From a virus, in the IMG/VR virus record IMGVR_UViG_3300028654_000065, positions 1 through 25,576 of that record: a stretch of 25,576 nucleotides of DNA; one strand, written 5' to 3'. Both the position numbers and the translations under genes were made by a program. Below, piece by piece: positions 1-6,732 of the stretch; the stretch's first letter is position 1, and every line of letters begins with the position of its first letter. Under the pieces are notes generated by a model, which was not told the DNA's origin, ran no database searches, and worked only from the letters and a program-made list of their open reading frames with translations.

Positions 1-63
1 CAATCTACGATTGAAAACATTCATCGCATCCAGATCTTGATTTCACAATTGGAGGAACTGTGA
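1..63 (+). CDS. 3' end of an upstream gene (partial, unknown)
   Basis: The first 20 codons of the window read openly in frame 1 and end at a TGA at 61-63. The visible C-terminus is QSTIENIHRIQILISQLEEL, a heptad-like helical tail suggesting a coiled coil. The GGAGG at 51-55 inside it serves as ribosome binding site for the next gene, whose GTG overlaps this stop as GTGA, so the two are translationally coupled. The rest of the gene is outside the window and no function can be given. Confidence 0.6.
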   Translation, partial: QSTIENIHRIQILISQLEEL

Positions 64-362
64 AAAAACCAATGGATAATAAGCGGTCCAGTCGATGGCC
101 AGCGCTCCGACGGAAATTCCTGAAAGGAAAAGTGTGTGCAGTTTGCGGCGGCAAGAAAAAATTGGAAGCGCATCACGTTATTCCATTTCATCTTGACCCT
201 GTAAGAGAGCTCGACGAAACAAACCTAATTGCTTTATGCGAAGGAAATCGGGATATTAATTGCCACCTCATGGTCGGACATCTGGGATCGTTCAAATCTT
301 GTAACGTCAAAGTTTTTCTTGATTCACATACTTGGAACGAGAAAATTCGGAATCGTCCATGA
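60..362 (+). CDS. HNH endonuclease family protein
   Basis: A 100-residue protein with a complete HNH/zinc arrangement: Cys26-x2-Cys29, His38-His39 followed by VIP, Asn55 in the NLIALC segment, then Cys60 and Cys68-His69. This is the standard layout of small phage HNH nucleases, in which the HH...N...H residues hold a metal and cut DNA, while the four cysteines bind structural zinc. The N-terminus is basic, consistent with DNA binding. The start is GTG with GGAGG five bases upstream, and the stop overlaps the next ATG (ATGA). HNH proteins next to terminases can assist packaging, but this one sits with early genes far from the terminase, so a role in DNA processing or as a free-standing homing-type nuclease is equally possible. 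The fold is confident, the role is not. Confidence 0.8.
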   Translation: MKKPMDNKRSSRWPALRRKFLKGKVCAVCGGKKKLEAHHVIPFHLDPVRELDETNLIALCEGNRDINCHLMVGHLGSFKSCNVKVFLDSHTWNEKIRNRP

Positions 363-808
363 TTCAGCGACGAGGACAAATTTTAACTCGGGCCGAACGT
401 CGTTCAATGGAGCGAGCAAAAGAAAAATACGTCGCGAAGTTAATGGCCGGCGGATATGACAAATGGATCGATATCACGCACGATGATCATGTCAAAGATG
501 TGATGAGCCGATATGAAGGTATGGCGCCATTTCAAATTTGGCGCAATGGATGTTTTATCGTTCAAGCATACCGACATCCGAATTCCTGGGAGGCAATTCG
601 AGTTATGATTCGATGGATCGATGCTCGCCCGGATCACGATTGGGCACTTTTCCAACGAATCAAAAATGATTTATTTGGACCCGAGAGAGTCGCTCTCGAA
701 GTTTATCCGGCCGAATCAAATAAACAGGACGTCGCAAACATGTATTGGCTTTGGGTTTTACCCGAGGGATTCGATTGTCCGATTGAGATCAAAAGGAAAC
801 GAATATGA
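359..808 (+). CDS. DUF7694-like phage protein
   Basis: A 149-residue soluble protein starting at the ATG that overlaps the previous stop. A TTG 27 bases upstream is possible but less likely given the coupled ATGA. The C-terminal segment with VALEVYPAESNKQDVANMYW followed by LWVLPEG resembles a conserved domain seen in many phage early regions and named only as a domain of unknown function (DUF7694). The middle has several Trp and Arg residues and no membrane segment. The family has no established activity that I know of. The stop overlaps the next gene as ATGA. Family assignment comes from the VYPAES...NMYWLWVLP pattern by memory and is not verified by a search. Confidence 0.7.
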   Translation: MIQRRGQILTRAERRSMERAKEKYVAKLMAGGYDKWIDITHDDHVKDVMSRYEGMAPFQIWRNGCFIVQAYRHPNSWEAIRVMIRWIDARPDHDWALFQRIKNDLFGPERVALEVYPAESNKQDVANMYWLWVLPEGFDCPIEIKRKRI

Positions 809-1053
809 GCAATCCACGTTGCAAAGGTTGCGGTCGAGAGATAATTTGGGTCGAGCATAAGAACCCAGTGACACAGGAAATCAAAAAGGTGCCGCTTGAC
901 CCTCGGGCGCCGACATACCGGCGAAATGAAGCGGGCCAATGGATTCGAAGCGATGCATACGTGAGCCATTTCTCGACATGCTCGCAGGCGAATCAGTTTT
1001 CGAATAGTTCGAAGTCCGCGCCGCCGGATGATCCGTGGTGGAATCGAGATTAA
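805..1053 (+). CDS. small zinc-site protein, unknown function
   Basis: An 82-residue protein with Cys6-x2-Cys9 at the N-terminus and His55-x3-Cys59 further on, a likely single zinc site (CxxC...HxxxC). Between them lies a short beta-like stretch with VPLDPRAPTYRR. The C-terminus PPDDPWW is acidic and aromatic. Small proteins of this pattern are common in phage early operons beside recombination genes, where they are usually left unnamed. Start and stop are tightly coupled: its ATG overlaps the previous TGA, and a noncoding gap of only 29 bases follows. No function is inferred beyond metal binding. Confidence 0.7.
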   Translation: MSNPRCKGCGREIIWVEHKNPVTQEIKKVPLDPRAPTYRRNEAGQWIRSDAYVSHFSTCSQANQFSNSSKSAPPDDPWWNRD

Positions 1054-1082
1054 ACAAAAAACCATCTACAAAGGAGTTAAAG

Positions 1083-1280
1083 ATGGCCGAATTCGTTGAT
1101 GATCTAAGAAGCGTTCCGATTGAAAAGTTTCACGAATTGGAAAAAAAAATAACGGATCACGAGGCAACGATCAAACGTCTGCTTCAAAAATTAAAAGAAG
1201 AAGAACTGAAACGTCATGAATTACTTGGATCCTGCGAAGCCTATCTTGAAATCATCGAAAAGTTGGCGGATCGGATATGA
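1083..1280 (+). CDS. small coiled-coil protein
   Basis: A 65-residue protein. I chose the ATG at 1083 because AAGGAG lies seven bases upstream at 1071-1076. The frame stays open upstream to 1035, but that part overlaps the previous gene. The centre (HELEKKITDHEATIKRLLQK and onward) is a continuous charged heptad helix, so the protein probably oligomerises. It has no membrane segment and no enzyme motif. Its stop overlaps the start of the exonuclease gene (ATGA), so it is co-translated with the recombination genes and may be an accessory factor, but that is only context. Confidence 0.7.
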   Translation: MAEFVDDLRSVPIEKFHELEKKITDHEATIKRLLQKLKEEELKRHELLGSCEAYLEIIEKLADRI

Positions 1281-2203
1281 TAAATCCAAAAGATTTAATC
1301 CTATCTCATAATTTCAAAAACTCATGGTGTCCAGATTTATCTGATAAACATTATCACTCTGATAAGACGGCGCTCGGTTCAAGCAGTATTCGAACGGCAC
1401 TTCGATCTTTAAAAGAGTTTTATTGGGAATTTCAGGGTGAAGAAAAAAAAGAAACTAAAGACATGCGGCTCGGCAAAATCATCCATATGGCCATTCTTGA
1501 ACCCGAACGTTTTCGGCAATGTTATGTCATTGAACCGATATTCGAAGGCCGAACTCAAAAAGGCGAGCTTACGACGAATCCGAATTGCAAGGAAGTTAAA
1601 GAAAAGCGCGAAGCGTGGTTGGCAGATTTGGGTCCTACGGCAATGGTTATCGATGAAAACGAAATGGAAATGATTACCGGTATCGCTACGTCAATTCAAG
1701 AATATCCTGATGCAATGATGCTCATTGAAGATGCGCGCACCGAAGTATCGGGATATTATCGAGATCCTGATACTGGATTAGGAATGAAAATTAGACCAGA
1801 TATGCTTTTGATCGGCGACGTCGCGCTGATCACCGATCTTAAAAGTACAGTTGACGCTGAGGAGTTTAAATTCGGAACCCAGGCCTTCGGGGACGATAAA
1901 CGGTATGATATCCAGCTTTTCCAGTATGCCGAAGGCGCGCGCCTGATCAGCGGTAAGGATGTGCCACAGGTTCATATTATCGCTGTCGAAAAGACGCCAC
2001 CGTATGAGGTCGCCGTTTATTATTTCTTACGCGAGGATTTGGCTCAGGCCGAGCAGGATTACCGCGCGACTTTGCGCAAGATCAAATCGGCAATTGAATT
2101 TGAGAAATGGCCGCAGCGGCAAATGACCATGCAGCGAATCCGCACTCCAAAATGGTTCATAAACAATTCAGTCGAGCAAGATTCAATCCAAGAGGGAGTT
2201 TAA
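1277..2203 (+). CDS. RecE-like PD-(D/E)XK exonuclease
   Basis: A 308-residue protein matching the PDDEXK-like/RecE C-terminal family (exonuclease VIII type). Visible motifs are SSSIRTALRS near 35-44, the GxxxHxxxLEP motif at 66-76 with His70, Asp175 in the RPDML segment, and Asp187-Leu-Lys189 in DLKS, together forming the D...D-x-K metal-binding nuclease centre. A further conserved Gln/Tyr pair sits at DIQLFQY near 213-219. Such enzymes chew one strand from double-stranded ends to expose single strands for annealing. The next gene encodes a RecT-like protein, completing a RecET-type pair. The ATG overlaps the preceding stop, and 308 residues is normal for a phage version lacking the long RecE N-terminus. 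Confidence 0.85.
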   Translation: MINPKDLILSHNFKNSWCPDLSDKHYHSDKTALGSSSIRTALRSLKEFYWEFQGEEKKETKDMRLGKIIHMAILEPERFRQCYVIEPIFEGRTQKGELTTNPNCKEVKEKREAWLADLGPTAMVIDENEMEMITGIATSIQEYPDAMMLIEDARTEVSGYYRDPDTGLGMKIRPDMLLIGDVALITDLKSTVDAEEFKFGTQAFGDDKRYDIQLFQYAEGARLISGKDVPQVHIIAVEKTPPYEVAVYYFLREDLAQAEQDYRATLRKIKSAIEFEKWPQRQMTMQRIRTPKWFINNSVEQDSIQEGV

Positions 2204-2205
2204 AA

Positions 2206-2997
2206 ATGTCAGAGGACGTGAAATCAGAAACGAAAGTCGAATCTCGAATTGATGTCGTAAACGGAGCGATGGTGCCAAAAGATCATGGCGAATTGAATCG
2301 AACACTCGTGACCATCGCCGCCGGCGGTGGGTTCCCAGATAGATTCGATACTCCCCAAAAGCGAATCGCGGCCTATAATCTCGGACATGCGCTCATGGGG
2401 AGTAAATGGCAATTGGCACTCAACCACATAGCGCCGATCAAAGGCCAGTTGACGATCTACGGCGAACTTCCTGGCGCATTGGCCGAGCAGACCGGGGAGG
2501 TTCAAGAAAAAGAAGTCTACGCGCTGGATGAGGACTACAATAAAATTTGTTTGGAAAATAAGAATATCGATTGGCCAGCACACGCCGGCGTTTGCGTCAT
2601 TCAACGAAAGGGCCGCGCCAAAAAAGAATTTACTTACACGCTAAAGGAAGCCGAAGGCGCGGGGCAGTATCCTGCGAAACGGCGTGACGGGTCGATCAAT
2701 AATGACTCCCCATGGATGAAATTCACGAAAGTCATGCTCATGCGAAAAGCGATGGCGATGGCGATCAAGTTTGAATTCCCCGACGCCCTACTCGGGGTTC
2801 CGGTCGCCGAATACGAATACGACGAGGCTCCAGACCTGGCGCCCGTTAAAGACGTGACGCCACCGGGGTCGGACGAGGAAATCGCCAGCGCCCGCGATTT
2901 GATCATGCAGACCCGCGCCAACCACATTGATAAAACATCTGGACAAGAGTCATTGGCCGACGTTGAATTAAGTCAAAAGGAGGCCACGAATGGCTAA
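2206..2997 (+). CDS. RecT-like single-strand annealing protein
   Basis: A 263-residue protein. The ATG at 2206 is preceded by GAGGGAG; the frame is open further upstream but that part overlaps the exonuclease. Features of RecT-type annealing proteins are a hydrophobic/basic core (YNLGHALMGSKWQLALNHIA) and the SPWMKFTKVMLMRKAMAMAI segment near residues 167-186, which corresponds to the 'NPW...M..RKTA.R' region of RecT, followed by FPDALLGV. The C-terminal third is acidic and probably disordered (from YEYDEAPDLAP onward), as in many annealing proteins. Pairing with the RecE-like nuclease just upstream supports the call. It would bind single-stranded DNA made by the nuclease and anneal it to complementary strands during replication. 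Sequence similarity is moderate, so the exact subfamily is uncertain. Confidence 0.72.
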   Translation: MSEDVKSETKVESRIDVVNGAMVPKDHGELNRTLVTIAAGGGFPDRFDTPQKRIAAYNLGHALMGSKWQLALNHIAPIKGQLTIYGELPGALAEQTGEVQEKEVYALDEDYNKICLENKNIDWPAHAGVCVIQRKGRAKKEFTYTLKEAEGAGQYPAKRRDGSINNDSPWMKFTKVMLMRKAMAMAIKFEFPDALLGVPVAEYEYDEAPDLAPVKDVTPPGSDEEIASARDLIMQTRANHIDKTSGQESLADVELSQKEATNG

Positions 2998-3160
2998 TAG
3001 TAAATTGGTATGGAAGCACAAGAAAAAGCCCGGACAGAAATGTAAAGGGCATTTCAAGTACAGCGGCAAGACGCGCTCATTTTTTCTTATCGAAGGTAAG
3101 ACGAAATTAAAATTCACAAGCCCTGAACACGCGAAAGCCGAAGGTTGGAAGGTATCATGA
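2990..3160 (+). CDS. small basic protein, unknown function
   Basis: A 56-residue protein beginning MANSKLVWKHKKKPGQK and ending AEGWKVS. It starts at an ATG with a near-ideal AAGGAGG at 2977-2983 and overlaps the previous stop by eight bases. It is strongly basic, with one Cys and no zinc motif. The segment YSGKTRSFFLIEGKTKLKF could form a small beta sheet. Its stop overlaps the next ATG (ATGA). The strong ribosome binding site and double overlap make it a convincing gene despite its size. Function unknown. Confidence 0.7.
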   Translation: MANSKLVWKHKKKPGQKCKGHFKYSGKTRSFFLIEGKTKLKFTSPEHAKAEGWKVS

Positions 3161-3384
3161 AGTCGACCGAGACCAAGACCGAAACAAAAACCAAGCGTCA
3201 AATGACGGGCAAGAATGCGACGACCATTTTTGTTTACTGGCAAGATGCCGAAGGCGAAAAAGGAATTGCTGATTTCACATCGAAACCGGCGCTCGACGAA
3301 TGGTTGAGAGAAACCAACGTCACCGTCTTGCGCGTGATCCGTGGGCGTGAGCGCAAGATCGCCCGTAAGATTATTTTTCAATAA
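3157..3384 (+). CDS. small basic protein, unknown function
   Basis: A 75-residue protein starting at an ATG that overlaps the previous stop. The N-terminal 20 residues are Thr/Lys/Glu repeats (TETKTETKTK) and probably disordered. The remainder, TTIFVYWQDAEGEKG through VTVLRVIRGRERKI, has an alternating beta-alpha-beta pattern with a basic C-terminus that could contact nucleic acid. It is the last gene before a 118-base noncoding stretch holding a long inverted repeat. I recognise no family. Confidence 0.65.
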   Translation: MKSTETKTETKTKRQMTGKNATTIFVYWQDAEGEKGIADFTSKPALDEWLRETNVTVLRVIRGRERKIARKIIFQ

Positions 3385-3389
3385 TTTTT

Positions 3390-3484
3390 TCGGGATTCCG
3401 GAGCAAGTTCATTCAGGCAAACCCCTTTATGTACCGACAAATCGGAGAGCCGAATAGGCGATGACCCGAGCTCCGGAATCTCGA
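3390..3484 (+). ncRNA. candidate structured RNA closed by a 15-bp stem
   Basis: This noncoding gap is bounded by an inverted repeat: 3390-3404 pairs with 3470-3484 over 15 positions, with one G-U pair (core GATTCCGGAGC against GCTCCGGAATC). Inside the 65-base loop are a CCGA-CAAA-TCGG hairpin at 3434-3445 and a GCC-GAATA-GGC hairpin at 3449-3459. The 3' arm is followed by ATTTTCT. A simple terminator would have a short loop, so a branched RNA or a long-loop attenuator is likelier. It is not a tRNA: there is no T-arm consensus and no cloverleaf geometry. Sense strand is assumed from the flanking genes. No good promoter was seen. Confidence 0.5.
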
Positions 3485-3502
3485 TTTTCTAAGGAATAGG
3501 AA

Positions 3503-3709
3503 ATGGATTTTAGCAAATTTAGAAACGAATTAAAGGGAATGTTTTTTTCTCGCCGACAAGATGTATTTTTGGAATTAAAAAAAATTGCCTGCGAAGATTC
3601 GGGCATCAATGTGGCTTGGCCGGATGTTCTATTGTTTATAGATAATTCTGATGTGGATCGTGTAATTTCAAAAGTTAAAGCCAAATTTGAAAGAAATGAT
3701 GATGAGTGA
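3503..3709 (+). CDS. small hypothetical protein
   Basis: A 68-residue protein starting at ATG 3503 with AAGGAA ten bases upstream. It is rich in Phe, Lys and Asp (MDFSKFRNELKGMFFSRR) and ends in the acidic tail ERNDDE. Its codons are more A+T-rich than those of the flanking recombination genes. The stop overlaps the next gene by eight bases. I recognise no motif. It directly follows the candidate RNA at 3390-3484, so the RNA could act as its leader. Confidence 0.6.
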   Translation: MDFSKFRNELKGMFFSRRQDVFLELKKIACEDSGINVAWPDVLLFIDNSDVDRVISKVKAKFERNDDE

Positions 3710-4301
3710 CGCTGAGAAGCCGCAAGTCTGGTCGATAGATTATCAACTGGAAGGCGAAAACTGCCGGGAAAATATTGAGGGCCCGAATACGGAGGGCACT
3801 GTTCGTGTCATAGAGCTTATCGCCTATGAGAAACTCCAAGCCGAGCTTGAGCGCGTCAAAGAGGCTAACGCTAATGCAGCGATATTCACTGCGAATTCCT
3901 ACCAAGCCGAGCTTGAATCGGCGAAGGCAGAGATTGAGAGATTAGAAAATGAGCGTTTGCGGCCCGATCAACAGAATTATTTGCGCAGATGTAAAGAGGG
4001 CCACGTATTCCTCTTAGCAAAGCCTGGAACTCGGCCATTTGAAGAATCCATTGATTGTCCATTCTGTGTGAGAAATGCCAAGCTGCAACTTATGGTCAAA
4101 AGTTTGAGTGCTAAGTGCTCGAAATATGAGAACGCTTTAATTCACATTTCGTCGATGAACAAGAATGACGGCAAAGCTCCGAAAGACAATAAAGGACCGC
4201 ACACTATGGCTTATTGGGCGTGGCAAGAAGATCAATCACGAGACATTGCATATACCGCGCTTGAGGAAGCCAAAGCGATTCTAGAGGAGTCAGAGAAATG
4301 A
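3702..4301 (+). CDS. coiled-coil protein with a C-terminal zinc-ribbon-like site
   Basis: Three ATG codons in a row (3696, 3699, 3702) are possible starts. I take 3702 because GAAAG lies at a workable distance, giving 199 residues. Residues from roughly 40 to 85 (KLQAELERVKEANANAA onward) form a long charged coiled coil. A RRCKEGHVFLL segment followed about 20 residues later by DCPFC gives a CxxxxH...CxxC pattern like a zinc ribbon. The C-terminal third (KGPHTMAYWAWQEDQSR then AYTALEEAKAILEE) resembles tails of small phage proteins of unknown role. It overlaps the gene before it and is overlapped at its stop by the next ATG. No function is assigned. Confidence 0.65.
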   Translation: MSDAEKPQVWSIDYQLEGENCRENIEGPNTEGTVRVIELIAYEKLQAELERVKEANANAAIFTANSYQAELESAKAEIERLENERLRPDQQNYLRRCKEGHVFLLAKPGTRPFEESIDCPFCVRNAKLQLMVKSLSAKCSKYENALIHISSMNKNDGKAPKDNKGPHTMAYWAWQEDQSRDIAYTALEEAKAILEESEK

Positions 4302-4453
4302 ATTGCATGCACGTTAGAGTTTTAGGATATTCATTCGGGGTTTTTGCGGTCCTTCGACGGCAAGTCACGTCTGACGGAATCGTCTATCACGTTTGCGATG
4401 ACATCGGTAAATACATTGGTCCAGTCTTAGAAAAATATTGCGAGGTCATTTGA
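4298..4453 (+). CDS. small hypothetical protein
   Basis: A 51-residue protein starting at ATG 4298, which overlaps the preceding stop (ATGA). GAGGAG sits about nine bases upstream. The sequence begins MNCMHVRVLGYSFGVFAVL and ends KYCEVI. It has three cysteines, none in a clear zinc arrangement, and a possible short hydrophobic beta strand. Its own stop overlaps the ATG of the glycosyltransferase (TGATG), so it is translated in series with that gene. I recognise no family. Confidence 0.55.
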   Translation: MNCMHVRVLGYSFGVFAVLRRQVTSDGIVYHVCDDIGKYIGPVLEKYCEVI

Positions 4454-5424
4454 TGGCATCCATGATTGACGTTCCGGCGATTCAAGTACCGCCATTCAAA
4501 TACGATATCGCCATGAAAAGCGGAATTAAGAAAGTTCTCATGACGACTTGGGGTGGAATTGGCGATCAGGTTGTGGCCGAGCCTACGCTTCGATATTCGT
4601 TCAAACTCTTCAAAGAATATGAAATCAGTCTTTTGACTTCGTTTCCTGAACTTTTTACGCACTTGCCATTCAAACGCGTTTATCACAAGTCCGAATCTAA
4701 GAATATCAATGAGGACGAATTCATGGTGATCCACACGAACCCTCCGCACAATAATATGGCGCGGGATTTCGTGACTCATCATTTTACTCAGGTCGTAGAT
4801 TTTTGTTCGCTTTGCGCATTTGCTCGCCAACTTCCAATTAGAGACAGAGAAATTTGTTTAGTTGGAGATGAAATGGATCTTTTGAAAAGAGATTACGTAG
4901 TCATTCATCCTGGACGGCATTGGCAATCCAAGACATTTCCAAAAAAATGGTGGGATGAAGTCATTCAAACTATCGTGCAAGCGCATTTTAAAGTCTTGAT
5001 AGTGGGAGCCGATACGCGTGAGGAATGCGGAACCGTGGATGTTGATGCGACACATTGCTTGGATCTGCGAAACAAATTGTCTTTAAAAGAGTCGACTACA
5101 GTTTTAAAAAGAGCAAGGGTTGTTATCACCAATGATTCGTCACCGCTTCATATCGCTGCGGCCGGACCGGCGCACATTCTTTTAATCGCATCTTGTAAAG
5201 AGCCCGATCATTTATTTCATTGGCGGGAAGGTAAATTTGGATGGCGCATGAAAAATTTAGGTCTCGATGGTCTTTGGAATTATCTGGATTCGTGTCCGGC
5301 GCGCACTACTGATTTTCGCATCGATACGATGCCAGAGAAACTTCTCAATGATCTTTTGCCTTCACCGGCGTCCGTAAAGGAGGAAGTCATTAATTGTATT
5401 TATGCGCCTGGATATTTGGAATGA
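4453..5424 (+). CDS. glycosyltransferase family 9 (heptosyltransferase-like)
   Basis: A 323-residue GT-B-fold protein. The ATG at 4453 overlaps the previous stop; a TTG 15 bases upstream is less likely. The N-terminal domain has GGIGDQVVAEP at residues 34-44, the acceptor-side loop of ADP-heptose:LPS heptosyltransferases. The C-terminal domain has VVIHPGRHWQSKTFPKKWW near 149-167 and VVITNDSSPLHIAAAG near 223-238, the nucleotide-sugar binding region, where the family usually has D(S/T)GPxHxAAA. The length fits the family. GT9 enzymes add a sugar, usually a heptose, to lipopolysaccharide core. In a phage it could alter host surface glycans and block superinfection, or modify a phage component. 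It sits directly before the structured noncoding region at 5424-5631. Family confident, acceptor unknown. Confidence 0.82.
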   Translation: MASMIDVPAIQVPPFKYDIAMKSGIKKVLMTTWGGIGDQVVAEPTLRYSFKLFKEYEISLLTSFPELFTHLPFKRVYHKSESKNINEDEFMVIHTNPPHNNMARDFVTHHFTQVVDFCSLCAFARQLPIRDREICLVGDEMDLLKRDYVVIHPGRHWQSKTFPKKWWDEVIQTIVQAHFKVLIVGADTREECGTVDVDATHCLDLRNKLSLKESTTVLKRARVVITNDSSPLHIAAAGPAHILLIASCKEPDHLFHWREGKFGWRMKNLGLDGLWNYLDSCPARTTDFRIDTMPEKLLNDLLPSPASVKEEVINCIYAPGYLE

Positions 5425-5631
5425 TTTAATTGATCGGCGGCTGTGGAAAGCTGTGGTATCCGTAACGTATTGAAAAATGCGCCTCAAGCAATTGAGGAAT
5501 GACAGACGTGAAGGCCCACTGGAGAGACACGCCACATTCATAGAAGTGACGCTCGACAGGCTGTGGTACTATGAAGCCTGCCCAAACTGAGCGACCATAC
5601 CAGAGTCGCGAACTGGTCCGATCAACTAAAT
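5424..5631 (+). ncRNA. candidate structured RNA of about 208 nt
   Basis: The 261-base gap between coding regions carries an almost perfect terminal stem: 5424-5437 pairs with 5618-5631 at 13 of 14 positions (ATTTAATTGATCGG against CCGATCAACTAAAT). Enclosed hairpins are CCTCAA-GCAA-TTGAGG at 5482-5497 (a GNRA tetraloop), a bulged CAC(A)TTC/GAAGTG hairpin at 5533-5548, AGGCT...AGCCT around 5558-5579, and GCGAC...GTCGC at 5591-5609. GCTGTGG occurs three times (5440, 5450, 5560). The 3' stem is followed by a T-rich run ending near 5643, a possible terminator tail. I looked for tmRNA, RNase P, 6S and tRNA signatures and saw none. The strand is inferred from the T-tract. Confidence 0.6.
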
Positions 5632-5685
5632 TATTTTTGTTTTCTGGACTGGTTTTAGATAGACGTGTCGTTCACGCTATAAAGA

Positions 5686-6732
5686 ATGAAACGTCCGATT
5701 GACGAGGTAAGAGTTCTTGCCGAGCGCCTCGGGCGCCCGCCGACCGTATCTGAGTTAAAGAGATATTTATCTCCCGTTATGCTCAAAGAAATCATTGGCG
5801 AATTTGGCACTTATGACAACCTTGTCGGAGCCCTGAATGAACCAAAACCCGAAAAGATTGAATCGGGCGCGGGAACGAACAAATATCGAAAAATCTGTTC
5901 GCGTAAAGAGCAAATTCAGGGTTTTTTTAGACATGTCTTGGATCTCGATGACCTATTCGATCGCGCCGGGAACCCGGAAATACTTCGCCTAGTTGCCCAG
6001 CCGGACACTCATGTGAAATTCATGTTTGAGCCAGCGGTTAATGCATTCCTCAAGTTTTGCCAATGGTACGAGCCAAACATTCACATGATCATGGGAGACT
6101 TCGCGGATTGTGAAGGTATAGCCCATTGGGAACCCCATAACCTGGCACCACGTCGAATCGTTCCTGAAATGAAAATCGCTCGAGCACTCCTTCGCAAAAC
6201 GGTCGAACACACGCCGACGTGCTCAACGCGAATTTATCTCGAAGGAAATCACGAATATTGGATCCAACTTGCAATGACGAGAATGCCAGAATTTTTCGAT
6301 GAAATTGAGGAGCTCGGGATCGAGATCAATTTAAAGACCCTTTTGGCCCTTGAGAAGTTCGGCTATGAGATGTTTCCGCTCAATCACCTAGTCAAGATCG
6401 GTCGCGCCCATTTCACGCATGGGATTTTCACTCAGCAACACCACGCCAAAAAACACCTGGACGTTTTTAAGGGGAATATTTATTACGGGCATCTCCACGA
6501 TAAGCAATCGCACAACCAGACATCTCTCGACGGAGATATGGAAGCCGCGTCACTCGGTTGCCTTTGTCGATTGGATGCTCAGTTTCTAAAGGGAAAGCCC
6601 AATAATTGGAGCCATAATTTCGGGATTTTCGAGTTCTTTAGGGATGGTCAATACACGTTCTTAAGGCCAGACATTCGCAATGGACGCCTGGCCATCATGG
6701 GTAAGATATTTGATGGGAATCAGGGCTCGTAG
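5686..6732 (+). CDS. calcineurin-like metallophosphoesterase with N-terminal HNH-repeat domain
   Basis: A 348-residue protein holding all five metallophosphoesterase motifs: DTH at 107-109, GDFAD at 137-141, GNHE at 187-190, THG with His245, and GHLH at 268-271. These bind two metals and hydrolyse phosphoester bonds in nucleic acids, nucleotides or proteins. Residues 1-51 (VLAERLGRPPTVSEL, then FGTYDNLVGALN) resemble the homing-endonuclease-associated repeat, a small DNA-binding helical unit, so a DNA substrate is plausible. The ATG at 5686 has only a weak ribosome binding site (ATAAAG). The 3' end overlaps the convergent protease gene by 13 bases. Phages often encode such enzymes near recombination genes (SbcD-like or phosphatase roles), but no SbcC partner is visible here. 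Confidence 0.8.
   Translation: MKRPIDEVRVLAERLGRPPTVSELKRYLSPVMLKEIIGEFGTYDNLVGALNEPKPEKIESGAGTNKYRKICSRKEQIQGFFRHVLDLDDLFDRAGNPEILRLVAQPDTHVKFMFEPAVNAFLKFCQWYEPNIHMIMGDFADCEGIAHWEPHNLAPRRIVPEMKIARALLRKTVEHTPTCSTRIYLEGNHEYWIQLAMTRMPEFFDEIEELGIEINLKTLLALEKFGYEMFPLNHLVKIGRAHFTHGIFTQQHHAKKHLDVFKGNIYYGHLHDKQSHNQTSLDGDMEAASLGCLCRLDAQFLKGKPNNWSHNFGIFEFFRDGQYTFLRPDIRNGRLAIMGKIFDGNQGS

Noticed and set aside
2224-2604. 126-codon frame on the - strand within the RecT-like gene
   Set aside because: Composition is that of an antisense shadow, with no start signal; the + strand frame has motif support.
3429-3464. Tiny ORF beginning MYRQIGEPNRR in the 3385-3502 gap
   Set aside because: Only 11 codons, no ribosome binding site, and it lies within the paired structure of the candidate RNA.
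3390-3484. tRNA or tRNA-like gene
   Set aside because: Terminal stem is 15 bp, there is no T-loop TTCRA consensus, no anticodon arm of the right size and no CCA-like end.
5395-5424. Sigma-70 promoter for the 5424-5631 RNA (TGTATT, GATATT boxes)
   Set aside because: No pair of boxes with acceptable sequence and 16-18 base spacing was found.
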